Assembly (NCBI GenBank): GCA_025642065.1
Contig: JAODUP010000275.1
Span: forward strand, 1-64,000
Direction: 5' to 3'
DNA: 64,000 bases
From: Paralvinella palmiformis
Taxonomy: Eukaryota; Annelida; Polychaeta; Terebellida; Alvinellidae
A program made the position numbers and the translations under genes. The notes below the pieces were generated by a model. The model saw only the letters and a program-made list of their open reading frames with translations, was not told where the DNA came from and made no database searches. Position 1 is the stretch's first letter. Each line of letters opens with the position of its first letter. Positions 21,801 through 36,800 of this stretch are shown here, one piece after another.

Positions 21801-24800
21801 CTGCCTTGTGCACAAACGTGGCCATAAAAGATGAAATACCCAAACTTCATTGAGTACTGGTAGTGGTAGTTAGTTATCTTGCACTGCAGCCACTGGTGTT
21901 TCTATTAAAAGAAAGAAAACATTTCCACTCTCTGGAAGAAATTCAGTTCCTAGTATTAATCTGGTTGACAGTGTTAAGAGTGTGAATAAAGAGTGTCTGT
22001 ACCCAAAATAATTTTTAAAACTTCATTACAGGCTCATTATTAATAATTTGGAAAAATTACATTAGCTAAATATTGATGTATTGTTAATGCTAGGTATTAA
22101 GTATTTAAATGATTGTCCAGTGTTTTTCATATAACTATATTATTTATTAGATATGTATATATAGGTAATGCAAGATCAGAAACAAGACAATGTTGATGTT
22201 TTTTATCTGTTATTGTTGTTGTAGAGAGCTTTTCATATTGATGCTGAAAATTGGCCTTTGGCTTCATAGGCATACTAAATCCTTTCCATTTTGTTTCCTC
22301 TGTTTTACACACACACATACATACAATGATGCATACTGCTCATCTCCACTCTTTGCCCATTTTATTTCAAAGTATTAATTAACAACAATATACCAAAAAT
22401 AATTCTTCATAAAAACCCTACCAAACTGATTCAAACATAATTCTTATGATATAATGATCATGTGCCTATGTGTTATATATATATTTGTACCTGTAGCATT
22501 AGGTACCTGTGAATCATTAGAGGCGTGTAATTAGTACACGCACACACACACTGTTTATGGTTAACCAGAATAAAGTGTCTGGGTTGACATACTTTCAGGT
22601 CTGTATGGTGACAATGGCATTCTCCCAGCAAAGTTGGTCCTCAAAAAAGGTAAGGTCAGGCCTGTTAATGAGATAGTTAAGCTAAGCATATCTCTGGCTC
22701 CATTAAAACAATTCATCCTTTATATATTATGAAGTGAAACAGTTTAATTAATGCATCATATACAGAATCTAACAGTATGGCTGCAAGAATTAATCCAAAG
22801 AATAATGTATCCATGGCATTTGACACAGTAGACCCTATGATACTGTGTCACCTATTTCAGTGTAGGTCAAGTCTGAAAGAGGATGTTATTTAGTGGTTCG
22901 GTTGTTTACTTGAGAACACTGTATGTCATTGCAGAGATGGACATATATATAGATATTTATAATATGCAGCTGCCTGTTGCATATGACATTATCAACAAGT
23001 AGGACAGGTTCAAGGCAGCAAATAAGCTGGATGTTATAGATATAGACATATTGATAACTCATAACCAGCTGCAGTAGAACGCTGACAAGATGAAGGCGCT
23101 GTGATAGTTTTATCAAGCTGGATAAATCAGTCGTAAATTCAAATGTTACTTTGGACAGTCATCTATTAGGTCAAAATCTTATTAAAGACTTCTAGTGAAG
23201 GATGGAATAAACTTCAAGATGTTCTTAGAGATATACGACTGTCTCAATCATCTGGCTTACCGTATCTGTATTTGTCAGTCATGTGATGTTCACTATCACA
23301 CAGAAACATGCAAACCATCTGAAACTGGTGAAATTTAAAATAAATAATGAGAATTATCGATTATTAAACCAAAATTAAGGTATCCTTTTTCACCACACAC
23401 ACAAATAAACACACTCACCTGGATGTATAGGTTAACACAAACACACTCACCTGGATGTATAGACTGACATACACACAACACAGCTACTAGAATAATACAT
23501 GGAAGGTCATGTTTAGCAGACATAGTTGGTGTTTAGGGAGGCTCATAAATAGCTAAATCTATTTGATCTATTAAGTGTTCATTAGAAGAAGAAAAAATCT
23601 GATCATCAGTAAAAATCCAGTCTGGTTTAGTGTTAACCTCAGTGGCCATAAATGTTGACACATGTAAATTATAAGATACTGCATATGCTCCATTAAAAGT
23701 CATTTTTGTTGAATTACTGACTACCTGGTGTGGGTCAATGATAGTTTCTGAAGGCAGATTTCACTTTATCTGTCTGAAGTTGTATCACACTTGAACTATA
23801 TTATTAATGTGAATCTTAATGTATGAGACAATAATAAGAATATCTCAGTGCTATTTGTCTATTTAATTTATATAAGGCTTATCTATCCATTTATAAAGGC
23901 TATTTTTATGTGCATTATCACTGACTGATAGTGAAAGATGTCTGAAAAAAAAGTGGAGAAACTGTTTCCAATAAATGCATGCTGTTTTCAAGTGGATATT
24001 TGTTATTTCTAAAACAATGTCACTAATAGAAGCTCACAAATTAGCTATTTGAAAATGAAGTAAATGTGAAAATTTTGAATTTGGATATTAATCATCTCCT
24101 AAGTCATAATGTCAAATGATTGATTTGTGGCCCAGATGTGTGTGTTGGCGTCACTGAACCAATTACCGTTCATTAATGGTTTGTTTATCTTCTGGTGTTC
24201 CATCAGGTTCTGCAGAGTCAGCGTTTGATCTTGAGGACCTGGTCTCGAACCAGCCAACATTGTTACGTCTATTGCCCAGTCTGGGTCTCGACACACAGTC
24301 ATCAATGGACTTCCTGTGTCTTGGCGGAGTCATCCTTTCTTTCGTTGCCATGGTCTCCAGGAACCAGCGTAACAGCATCGTGTTCGGTGTCCTCTGGATG
24401 ATGTATTTTTCACTGTTCCAGGTGAGCTAAGTGTCAAGTTATTTTCCAATGATCGCCAATTTGTACTACTAGGGGAGTTTTGGGATAATAAATAGTGGTG
24501 TGTATTTATGGTGTTTGTGGATCGAGCAGTGCCAATTAATATCTATTTATGGTGAGCAAACACTAAGTGCTTTAAGTAGTCATTGCTTATTTGGTTTGAT
24601 TTTTATAGTTGAGATTGTTTCATTCTGCAAAACAATCAGTGCTGCTCTGAAATATTTGTTCTTTGACCTTGTTGTGTATCAGATGTGGGGTCAATTCAGT
24701 TTTGCAATTGCTTATTTTTAAAATTTGGAATTGGTAAATTTGGAATTGAAGTTTGCTACAAAATTAATTTACCCTTTAATTTTTTAATTCAGAAATATTT

Positions 24801-27800
24801 CTTCCATGACAATTCTACTTGGAATATAAACTTGTCGGGTAGGTATTCCAAGTAGGTACTCAGAGTCCCTACTTATGGTTAAAAAAAAGTAGGTAAATTT
24901 GGAATTGATTGTGTTGTATCATGTCATGTGAGCCATAGGTCGCATTTCGTGCGAAAAGTATTACTCTTTCCAATTATCAAATGTTGGCAGCTCTGCACTG
25001 ATAATAATTTGTTAAAACTGGCTGATTATGAAGTGACTAGTGTGCCACCATCAAGAGGATAGAAATCCTTAATTATTAGGAGCGCTGTTCGGAATCAGAT
25101 GGAAATCACCTGACCTAAGGATTTAACTGACAAGTGCTGTGATCCAGTTCTTATTATTATTGCTAACAGTCTAACACTAAAGTGACGGTAACCTTAAAAC
25201 TCGTAGTAGCTTAGATTGTTTCTGGGACTCTAATTAAACCTCTTTGTGGACAATACTAATTCTGATGTTCTTTGTTGGAACATAACTGATTTATTGGTAC
25301 ATCTTATTCTGGTTCATTGCATTGGTTAATCTTTTTACTGACAGTCTTTTTCATGGTACATCGAACGGAATGATTTTTAACACTAAAGACGTTCAACTCT
25401 GGTGTTAAAGAGTATCTGTTATGTAAAAATGTTGGACCAACAAAACAATAGCCATTGAGGACCAGTCGTGTGATATTAAAACATTTTTGTTTGTATGTAT
25501 TACTTGTACTTGAGCATTCACAGTTCATTAATATGACTGGTTCTTAACAAATTCTAGCCGTTTTATATTTTCAGTGTGTAGCACTAACAGAACTGTGATT
25601 TTATTCAACGTTACTGACACTACAATATTTGGGTATTCTAATTGAGCCCTGGTAGCAATCAGGATGGGGATATATCATCTTTAATCAATAATTCACTGGA
25701 TGTCTCTTTTTTTTCTCAATCATTCGCTAGCCAACTTACTCACTCACTCATTTCATGTTACGGACACATATATTTGCTAAATACGGGTCCGAGGCATTGA
25801 TGATAATTTAAATTTTTGGAAACTGTTTCTCAGATGCAGCTAACACCAAACAGTCATTGTTTTATGTAAATACTCACGTTGCCTACCGTTGTGTTACATG
25901 AGCGAACAGAAGCAGTCTCTTACGGTGTCTCTCAGAGTTATGGTGAGATTTAATTAGTGCACAGATTGCTTGCTTAGCCGATGGTTGCGTTTTTTGTTGC
26001 TTAAAAACAATAAAAACTCGAGTTATCCACTAAGCCCAAATAAATGGTATCAGTAATCAATATTTAAAATGTAACTTAAGAGCAGGAAAAAAGTTACTTA
26101 AACAATGACATTTTGATTTCATTTATTATAATTTATAACAAAGATGATTAATATCAAATGATATACATATGTGATGTATAGTGTTAATAGGTTTCACCGT
26201 TCATAATGAGTGTTCATAAGGGGCACCTCCGGGTCTAGTTGGTAGCGTGTTAGACCACAGATCACTACCAGCTGAGTTCGAATCTTGGCGTAGGCATATC
26301 TGAAGAGTGTTTCGTCTTTGACTTTGCCTCATTACCTTTGGAGGTCGCTCGGCCCATTTAGCCTACCGTGTGCACAAAGGTGGCCGTAAAACATCATCAT
26401 GTGTGTATTGGGTGGGGGGCGGTTACAATTGGCCTACTGTGTCCTAGATGTTGTTCTAAGCGACTAGAAGGATGCCGTATTAAATGATCTATTTATGCTG
26501 GTCAAATATGTCATGAAGCAGGTTAATTCACTTTTCATACTAAACTCATTTATAGATCTAGACCCGAGACTGATGGCTGGTATCACTATCAGTAATAGGA
26601 CTATTTGTATCGAGACCCCGAGCAGTGCTGGGTTATAATTTAACATAGCTCTCATGATGGAGATAATTATTATCCTGATGATCTCTAGGTTAGTAGGTAT
26701 TTTGTTGCCAGTCTTCGTAATATGTAAATAACATTACTCGGCTGTTTTAACCCTTTATATTAGCCTTCAGTTGTTGTCTGGTGGGTGGCTGCGACTAGTG
26801 TAAGATATTTGTATGGGTCCATCATTTGGGGTGACTGTCTTGTGCACTGTCTTCGTACGAACCCCGACGGAGTTCAGCTTTGCTAGTCGGATTGTACTTG
26901 AGCCGTGATAGCGCAGTTAGTTACGAGTGCGTTGGACTCGTAGTCGTAGTTCACTCATCCATAAAAAATGAGAACCTGATAGGATGTGATGGCTATGTGT
27001 TCGTGTAACGCTTTGCGCCTTTAATGGCAGCATGCGTTGTATGCTTCTATGGGGGTTGAGATGTGTGTTGGGTTGAAACAGATCTGAGTCAGGGTTAATA
27101 ATACTGTACAGTGCCTCAGAACAGGGTTACCTGGTTCTGGTGCTATATAAACATGCATTATTATACTTGGTGGGGTATCCACATCCTTCTTGGAATTGCA
27201 TTGTATGCATAAGTGCTCTTATACCTGCAACATTAGCGGATATGATATTAAATTTTACATCAGCTTATCTATCTGTTTTGTTAAAATTGTTTATCTTTCT
27301 CATAGTGTGTTCTAACTTTATTTAAATGCTGAATATTAACTAGAACAGACTTTCTGGAGCTGGACACAAACCATATTGTAGGAGGATTTATCCAGATGGA
27401 GGACGCACATTCACAATCCATATTTTTGTATAGTTATTCTCTTCAGAACAGCAACCATATTATGGACATCTAAACCATGTTATTGGATTGATCCAGAAGA
27501 GCTGCGGGAGAGATTTTTGATTATGACGCTAAGCTCTCAGTATTCTGAACCATTGAATGTTTGGACTGTTGTTTGAAGGTTATTTCAACAAGTTGATATT
27601 TGCTGCCAACATTTGGTGTTTTATTCAACCTCACTGAGGTTAGAATATCCAGATTGTTAGCAAGTACTATTGTGTGTGTGTGTGTGTGTGGGGGGGTCCT
27701 TTTATATAGTGTGGCATTATGTAGCGGGGCATTCTGATTGGTTCAGCATTTGACTTTGTTATAAGCAGATCTTTCTTTATAAATAAGTTATACTGTAGGC

Positions 27801-30800
27801 GTATAAATATAATATGTGCCTGGATCCCATTAGCAAGGTGTTTCATTATGATTGAGTGACAAGTAGTAAGGTTCAAAGATCAGCATATAGTTAGGATTCC
27901 AATTGAAGCTTTATTTGTTCTCTGGTGAGAACAATCTTCCCATGGAGTTTTATGCCCAAACCTGGTATTTAGTGGAGTATTAGTGTAACATTTAGTGGAT
28001 GCGTGCAAATTGGGGCTGTGAAAATTACTGAAATAAACCGGGCTTCCTATTTTTGTGATGTTTTCATTGGCTGTGTTGTGTTACGTACATGAATGTAATC
28101 ATTCACTGGTTGATTTCCCAGGCCTATAATGTGCTAGCGCAGTCAGTCACAGATCACTAGTATCTAGGTTCAAACACTGGTTGGGAATGTTTCCTTCAGA
28201 GGTCGCATGAAGGACATGTCTTTATGTCGGGTAATGTGTGGCTATTGGAAACTACAGAGTTTGTCGGTTAATTATTTTGATATTTGTATTATTTGGTTTG
28301 GTTGGAGGTGGAACTAGCAATATTTGTGTTATTGGGTAGGTAGTATATGTATCTATAACAGTTATCTTTATGACAGGTACAGTTAGCCACAGACTGATGT
28401 TAATGGTGTTACGCATCTCTGTTATAAACTATGTTACTTTTGGGTGTTACGAGGGGAAGGACTATATAATAGGTATATATATATATGGAGAGAGCGCTTG
28501 TATATGCTGACTATGATTACCTCATCTGTACAATTCATTAGGATCTTACTAAGATATCACTAATATGTAAACTTACCAAGATATTTGTCAAATATACATA
28601 ATAATTAATATAGAAACAGGTTTTACTAGGTATGTTGTTTGGGATGAGTATAATCTGCAGCTCGCATACTTGAGGAATGAGGTTTACAGCTGGTCTGTTG
28701 TATCCTCATATATCATATTTTTTAATGGCAGCAATAAGATGGATACACCAACTGATCTTTTTATGTTAATATCTCATTAATTCAATTACTCACTCACTGA
28801 CTGATTCACAATCTTTGCATTACTGAGTGAAGCAGTTCTTTTCCAACTGCGTTTTATCAATTTATTACCTTTTTATAGCTACTTGTTAACAAATAATCCC
28901 AAACTATTCGTCGGTGTACTTTTTTTAAACATCAACACAGTGGATGCAAGACGTCCGTGAACGAGTTCCTATCCTATTGTCAGGTGTGCAGTTTGTCAAT
29001 TAATGTGGTGTCCATAAGTGTTTCACGCTGTTGCAGTCGCGCATCTTGGTGAAGTTCATATCTTATTTCTTTCATTACCGTCAAGAAAATTATTATCAAC
29101 CTTCACGGATATTGACAGTTAAAATCATAACTGAGTGACCTTGAGTTTTTATGGGAATGTGAAGTGAGGCCACAAGTTCAGCTAAATAGTATCAGCTCTG
29201 GCTCAGCACTCCCTCACACTTGTTTATGTTTTAGGTACTGGCTCTATATTCTTATAGATTAGGACGGATTAGGAACAGTTTGTTGCGGTTCAGTAAAGGT
29301 CGATTAGGAACAGTTTGTTGCGGGTCAGTAAAGGTCGTGGCTCCCATTGCCATTCCAACCCGCCACCCCCTCCCCGCCAAATCTTTCACGGTTTATTTGT
29401 TCTCCGGTTGTTTCCCGTGTTAAGAGCATAAACAAGAAAGAGATAGTCCACACTCTTATTGTGTATCAGGTGTGCTATTGATAATCCTCGCCGTAACTAG
29501 GCTCCAACTTTGTTATTCAGAACATCTTCATGTTTATGTCATAATAACATGATGATGATGGCATGTAGAAGTGCTAAAGAGTTTGGCTCGTGATGGGGTT
29601 GATTTCTGTATCAGCTTGATGATGGTGATTGTTACAGGTTTTATGGCATGTATACTTGTCCACTGTTGATTGCGATCAACTTGCTATTTATCACTATCTG
29701 TGTAGGTCATTATGCTATAGTATTGATGGCAGGGGGGTTCCGATAGAGTGTAGGTTAGATCACTTCAGTGTAAAGATCCAGCTCTCAGTTCGAATCTACT
29801 GGAGGCGCCTATGTTTGTGTGATCTTTCCCAGTGAGAGACCACTCAGCCAATTGTGACCAGTGTTATGACTAAATAAACTCACTCACTCACTCAGGTTGA
29901 TTCAGTTAAGCAACTAAAATGGTTATATTACCGAGTTGGAAAAGAGTAAATTCCCATTATTAGACCACTAAGTTTAGAAAAGTTTTCATCTTGTTATCAT
30001 TTTATGATAGTACAATGTTACTGTTATGTATCATACATACTGGGCATCGTATTATATCTCAGATGAGACACTGATATAATAATAATAAAGGTCCCTCACT
30101 AGCTCAGGACTGATTCAGAAGAGCTATACATTTATATACAGTGTTTAATACATCTAACAATTGAACAGATTGGGTTTTTATAACAGATTTAAGCTTTCCA
30201 ATAGATGACACACTGCTGACAAAACTTGTTCCATAAAGCGGGGGCTCGGGGACATCAGTACTTGCTGTAGTGTAGAGGTGACTGAACGGCATGGATTTTA
30301 TGGATGGGTTTCTGATGGACAGTTAAGTTCAAATAGATATTTAAATGCATAGCCATGATTAGATTTATACATTGTTAAGATCCTGATATTAATACTCTCA
30401 TTAATACTCTCATTGTCAGCCAATATATTTTTTTAAGAATTGGGTTGATGTCATGATAATTTCGAGTATTTGCACACTGTGTGAGCTGTAATGTTCTCAA
30501 TTTGCTGAAGATGGTTGATGTTATAATCAGATGTGTCATGTAATACAAAGTTACGATGGTCCGTCATGATGGCACCGGCTGCTGAAACAATTGTGCTTCT
30601 CATCAAACATGGAAGCTAAATGAACCAATAGACACACTAATACAGTTAAAACACTATCAAGAGAACTGATTGGTTGATCTAACAGAACAACAACAAAAAA
30701 GCAACAACTAAACATCTCATTTTAATCTTTTATGAATTTGTGTTGTTGTTGTTTTTTTTGTCCAGGTTGGGCAGACATTCCTTTGGTTCCAGTGGTGAGT

Positions 30801-33800
30801 TGGTTTGTTTGTTACATTTTGTTATGAGTAAAAATTCAGAATCGTTAAGAGTAATTCCCTCACCAAGTAAACGTCATTATAAATATAATATGTAACAGGA
30901 AGCAAAAATTATATTGTCAAATATTATATTAGGCAGTGTATTATTTATATTTTCCATGTGTCGATATAATTATATCTTACTTGTATGTTGTAGATATAGA
31001 ATGGACAGTGGTGTGTGTGTCAATTCTTGTCAATCTGTATATGTGTACAACACCTGTAATGTTTTAGGCTATATATCACCACAGTGTTTGGTCTGTATTT
31101 CAGGGATATCTTATTGCTAGAGACAGGCTTTCTAGCTATACTAGTGGCACCCCTAAACCTGTTTGGCTGGCGTAGCGTCTGGTATCACCAACATGATCAT
31201 ATCACATTCTGGCTCGTCAAATGGCTCCTGTTTAGGCTCATGTTTGCCTCGGGTATTGTCAAGCTGACCAGCAACTGCCCCACCTGGTGGGGACTGACAG
31301 GTAGGTGGCCCCACTAGATCCTTTGATGTTGTCTATTGGTAATTTTGACCGAATTCTGAGCCTTATAGTTGTACGATAGATGGGAGAGGGGGCATGTATC
31401 TATCAAGAAAGTTTTAGATAGAACACTTACAAAATCCTTGACAGATGTTTTAACAGTAACAAACAATTGGGCATGTCAGGGTGCTCAGGTAAGGAATTTT
31501 TCCAATCATCAAATATTTTTATTCATAAATTGGTCTGAAGAAGTCACACTGAGAATATATAGCTTTGACGTAAGAGATATTTTTGTATAACTTGTGTTTT
31601 CTCTAGAAAATTGGCTCAAAAGTTACCAGTGATACTAAAACTTCTAACATTTGTGTATGTACAAGAAACAAGAATGTCTAGTGTTTTGATTTCGTTGTTG
31701 TTAAAAAAAAGATGCTTAAATGCATGTCCATTATTAGTATTATTTTGAAATGAAACTCGTAAATTAGGTCATGTCAAGTTGGGGAGAAGTGGGTTAGATA
31801 TAAAGAGTAATAAGATTGTATTAATAACAACAACAATAATAATAATCATATAGATTTAATGCATTTCTTCCCTTACCTGAGCCATTCTGTGTTGCTTCAT
31901 AGTAAGATGTAGGTACTCAAAATGTAGCTAGTAATTTTGAAAAATGGATCTTATTTACTTGAAAATGCAGTCCTGGGAGGTGTCTTGTGGTGTTGTTAAT
32001 ATTATATATTGTGATGATGATGATGATGATTATAATGGTAACAATAATATGTACTTATCTTTATCTTAAACAGCACTGAACTACCACTATGAGACTCAGG
32101 TATGTAATGTGTGTGTGTGTGTGTGTGTGTGATTATTAAATGTTTCCTTTGATACATATCAATTTTTGTTCTGTATTAAATTTATTTCTGTATTTAGTTA
32201 ACCTGAATATTATTTCACTGAATTTTCTACACCATTCCTCTCACACCATACAGTGTATCCCAACACCTTTGGCCTGGATAGCTCACCAGTTTCCAGAATG
32301 GTTCCAGAAGCTCTGCGTTGTCTCTGTCTATGTAATACAAATCCCTGTGCCATTTCTCTATTTCTCACCTGTACGATCTCAGAGAATCTTCGCCTTTTAC
32401 TGTCAGGTAAGAGGGATTCATCTATATTTGAATTGTTTGTTCATATTCCAGCATTGATTGTCTAAGGAATCTAAGCTTCAGTTGACTCTAACTTCCTTAA
32501 AATGTTACAAATGAAACATTTATGAAACATTAAGCTTGTTAGTTCAAGGATAATTATTCTATACTAGATATATTTTCCATGTCATATCACCAGTTAACTT
32601 CAGTTGTACAAACAAGTATCAGGTCATTATGTCACTGGGTGCCATCTGATACTTAAAAGAAAATCTGTGTCACCATCTACAGTTTTTGTTTTATTACCCT
32701 CATTAATTGACGTATTCCCACAGCCATTGTTAGGAGAGTGTACTGTACACATCTGGGATAGGGTTCAGATCCCAGTATTACTCATTTTCAAGAGAGTAAC
32801 TTTCAGGCTGTATATCTGATGTGGGATGAGTACCAAAGCTAAGCCAAGTTGTCGGATACTCAGTCTTTAATAAATAGTGGCTTGCATATAATATGTATGG
32901 AACAGAATTGTTGGTTTGAAAAAATACAAAATCTAGAAAGTTTATAGCTGAGATATAGTTGTTTGTTTAGGTTAATGATGATGTATTACAGATTATAAAA
33001 AGTTAGAGAATGTTATTTTTGTTAATATTTTATCTGTATGCTAACATGTGTGTAGGCTTAAATGAGATACAAGTAATATCTCATTTTATGTTGATTATTG
33101 TGTAAGCCAACTAGATAGTTTGAAATAGTGGCTTGAAATATTAGTAGTATTAGTAAACAATAGGTTGGTGAAGGCCAACTGAACATTTATTGTTTTAACA
33201 AACCTTGGCACCAAAACTGGTATCAGACTTTAAAAAAGCTTTCAAAATCTTCAAGCAATCATGAGTCTTTTTGTTTATAATAATAGTATTTTATATAGTG
33301 CCTTAAACAACTTGATTTGTTCTAAAGACTTTCACATGGAAAACTGAATTAAAACATGTTATGGCTCACATAATGCAGATGCCCTTTAAAGATCAATATG
33401 GTAGTTGATGGATATTATAATCTAATTTAAATAAGTGGGTTTTAAGGTTAAAATGTTTTTCAGTTCTCTCCGTACATTGATTTATAGCATTTTGGAACCT
33501 TCACAAAATTGAACCAGACTCAGATCACTGCACTCTCACTGGTATATACACATGAATTATATTGCTCATATACAGTGGTGCTGTTCCACTCAGTACTTTG
33601 AACAGGTTTGCAAAAAAACATGATCTAAAAAATCCAATTTTTTATTATGGTGATGACGAGTCCCTGCATATATTGTTAAACTACCAGCTGTAAACCGCAC
33701 AGTACTGTAGACTCAGTATAAGAATCAGGTTTTGTTTCTCGTATTTATTTAGCATGAGATAACTATCCGTAATGAATCTATGTGAATGCTTAGCTTATAA

Positions 33801-36800
33801 TTTATTTGCCATTCTGGATCTCAACGATTTAAATCAAACAACTCTGAATTTGTGAAACAAGATTTTGTATAGTGATCTGAAACATACAGAATGTCAGTGC
33901 AGCTGAAACAGGACTGGTGTTGTGTGTTCCTTGTTGTAAGTGCATATTACCATATATGATATAGGTGTACTACAGTTATGCACTTGCTGTAGGTGGTTTA
34001 TCAGAGAGAGAGAGAGAGAGAGGGGGGAGGTTATAGAATGATGCAATTCCATAGTCCAGTTGAGAAATTATAAATATAAGAGTTTGGACTAAAGTCTTAC
34101 ATACTTATGAATAAGTATTTGGCCCTTAAAATTAAATGCTATATTTAATGTTTAGGGCCGAGTCAGCTGACTTTTGTGATAAATACAACTTATATCAGTG
34201 AATAAAACTAGTATACAGTCTATTTTGATTACCAGATAGCCACTTATGTCTGTCAGATATATGTTGGTGCTCGATATATTTTATTTATCATTTGCCATTT
34301 CATCAAGAAGTTATGATTTTATAACCATTTTCTATCATAGACATTTAAATATCTATGATTTAACTGTGTATTATATTCTGCCTGCCTACAATAAGAAGCC
34401 AGCCAGTGCTACATTTGATGGGAAGTGTTGAATTAGTAAACTTGATACTGTAGAGCATAGGCACAAGTGATTGTGTTAGATGGCTGAAATCTAGCTTTTA
34501 TTTTCAGCAACTAATATGAATTTTTATTACATAAACATTAATATATAAATTATTATTATAATTATAACTATTTAGCAGGGATAAATCTTCATAACAGAAC
34601 AAATTATTTTCTTTTGTACCGGTAATCTATATCTGTTTTAAGCATTTAGCCATTAGATCACAGATATGGTGAGCTGTAGACAGTCTTGTATTTGTTCCTT
34701 ATCACAGTTATTATATCCCAACGTGCAGTGCCATACAAGGCCATTATATGTGGGTAGCAAGCTGAGGAACTCCTTGGCAATTAATACAAATACTTGTCTT
34801 GTATCCTGTGAGGTGACACCTCTTGCTTTGATATTGATTGAACAGCAGTCTGTTGGCTCTTGCTTGCACTCCAAGAGGATTGCGCCGGCATCGAGTTCAG
34901 CAAAAATTATTTTCTGCCAATCCATCCGCATCACAACCTTCTCCTGTATGTGGCTGGAAAGTTTCTCAAATAATCCTTGTGGATAGATCAATGGAAATTG
35001 AGTATTTAATGTCAGTTCTGATTGACCAGCTGGTAAGGGATAGGGCCAGATCTCAGAGAGCTCATCTTGCAGTGGGTTTGGCTCAATGTTGAAGCCTGGT
35101 ACAACCAACAGTGGTGTGTATATGTGAGTTGGATTTGGGAAGTCTGGCTGTGGAATTGTATAGCAGAGGTCAAGGTTTGGCAGTAGGTCAAGCAGTTGGT
35201 CGAAAACATCATCGTTGATTGGTAAATAAAACCACATACATTTGAGCATTGGGCGCGATATCTGCCCTGAGGTAAGCAGGTGTTCCTTAGCCTCATCAAA
35301 CATCGTTCTCGTCAGCTTGCCCTTGCAGGCAAACACTCGATTGACATCAAAATCCAGGAACTTCTCTGTGTCATGTCGGAATATGCCTCTTAGGATCTCG
35401 ACTAGATTGCATGGTCTTGGGTAGATCAGGTTCTTCAGGCCTTGGTATTTTCTAAACCAGAGTATCTCACCACAGTCTGCCAGAAACGTGGTACAGTCAG
35501 TGATGCTGTCCTTCTTGACTCCGCAGTCTCTTGCCACCTGGCGGCAGTAATCTATGGTCAGGTAGTGGGCCTTGCGTTTCTTCAGCGCTAGATGATACCT
35601 GAACCATGATGCTGGGATTTGTCGCTGGGCATCGGGAAACAAGCCCTTGTCGACACCCATCACCTCCAGGTGATTGACCAGATTTGGTATGCCTTTGATC
35701 CCAGTGGTTGAGGACACTGTAATGACGCTTTTCTGAATTCTCAGTGGTTGTTTCTTCATCACGACCATCCTCACCTTCTGCTGCATCAGATGATCATACT
35801 CTTGTTTGGAGAGTTTTGAGCTGGTCTCCCTGATGGTCAGCTCAAGACCTGCAAGAACTTTGTCGAGCATCGTCTCGTGCACTTCTTGGTCCTTCAACAG
35901 CTGCTCTTCAATCTGTGCCTTAGTCTGTTCTATCACCTCCTCATCACAAATGTCAGTATGCGTGCCTATCACCTGGACAACTACTCCAGGAGTGTGTAAC
36001 TGCAGCAGTTCGAGCCACTTTCCTATAGCATCATGATGCCTCTCTGGTGTGTATGTACTGTGATTGTACACCAACAAGTACATGCCTTTTGGATCGAGGA
36101 ACAGTTGATGGGTGATTTGGTAGACATCGGCCCCGCCGAGGTCATGAACCAAGAAGTCCACACCATTTTCTGTCTTCCATGCATAGAATTCGATCAATGC
36201 AGTGCTGTCCTCAGGACCGGTGGTCATTATCGACTTGCCAACAATCATTGACTTGACCAAGCTGGTTTTTCCACACTGGGTTTCCCCTAACAGGAAGAGC
36301 TTCTGACGGCGAAGGTTCTTTGTCTGACGTATCTCCAGTCGTTTCATGTAGTTGTAGATATTCTGGGGATCTTCCGTCTTCCACACATTTTGTGGAGGGA
36401 CAGTGATTGGGTTCAGGTGTAGCCAGAGGCCATATTTGTAAAACTTCTTGTAAGTGTGAGCTCTTTTTAAATTTTTCATCAGATAGAAGTTTAGTGGCAA
36501 GCTTGCAATCTTATTCTCTGTCAAATCCAGCGTCTCGAGTTTCTCTAATTCTACAATTGTAGATGGAATGCTGTGCAGGCTGTTTCGTTCGAGCACCAAT
36601 GTCTTCAGACTGGTCAGCTTGCCTATGTCATCGGGTAGTGATTGTATTTGGTTGCGCTCCAGAAACAGCGATTCAAGCTTCTCGAGTTTACAGATACTGG
36701 CCGGGAATATGGTCACGTGGTTGTTGCTCATCTTCAACTGCTGTAGGTTGACAAGGTCACCGATCTGATCCGGAATGGACTTGATCATGTTGTCTGACAA

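Noticed and set aside
23375..23470. Short CA-rich direct repeats considered as a CRISPR-like array
   Set aside because: Only two copies of a 23-bp word in eukaryotic intron sequence; a simple local duplication.
26893..26960. Possible tRNA gene
   Set aside because: The head resembles a tRNA but the B box and acceptor stem are decayed, and it continues into the S2 body; it is a SINE.
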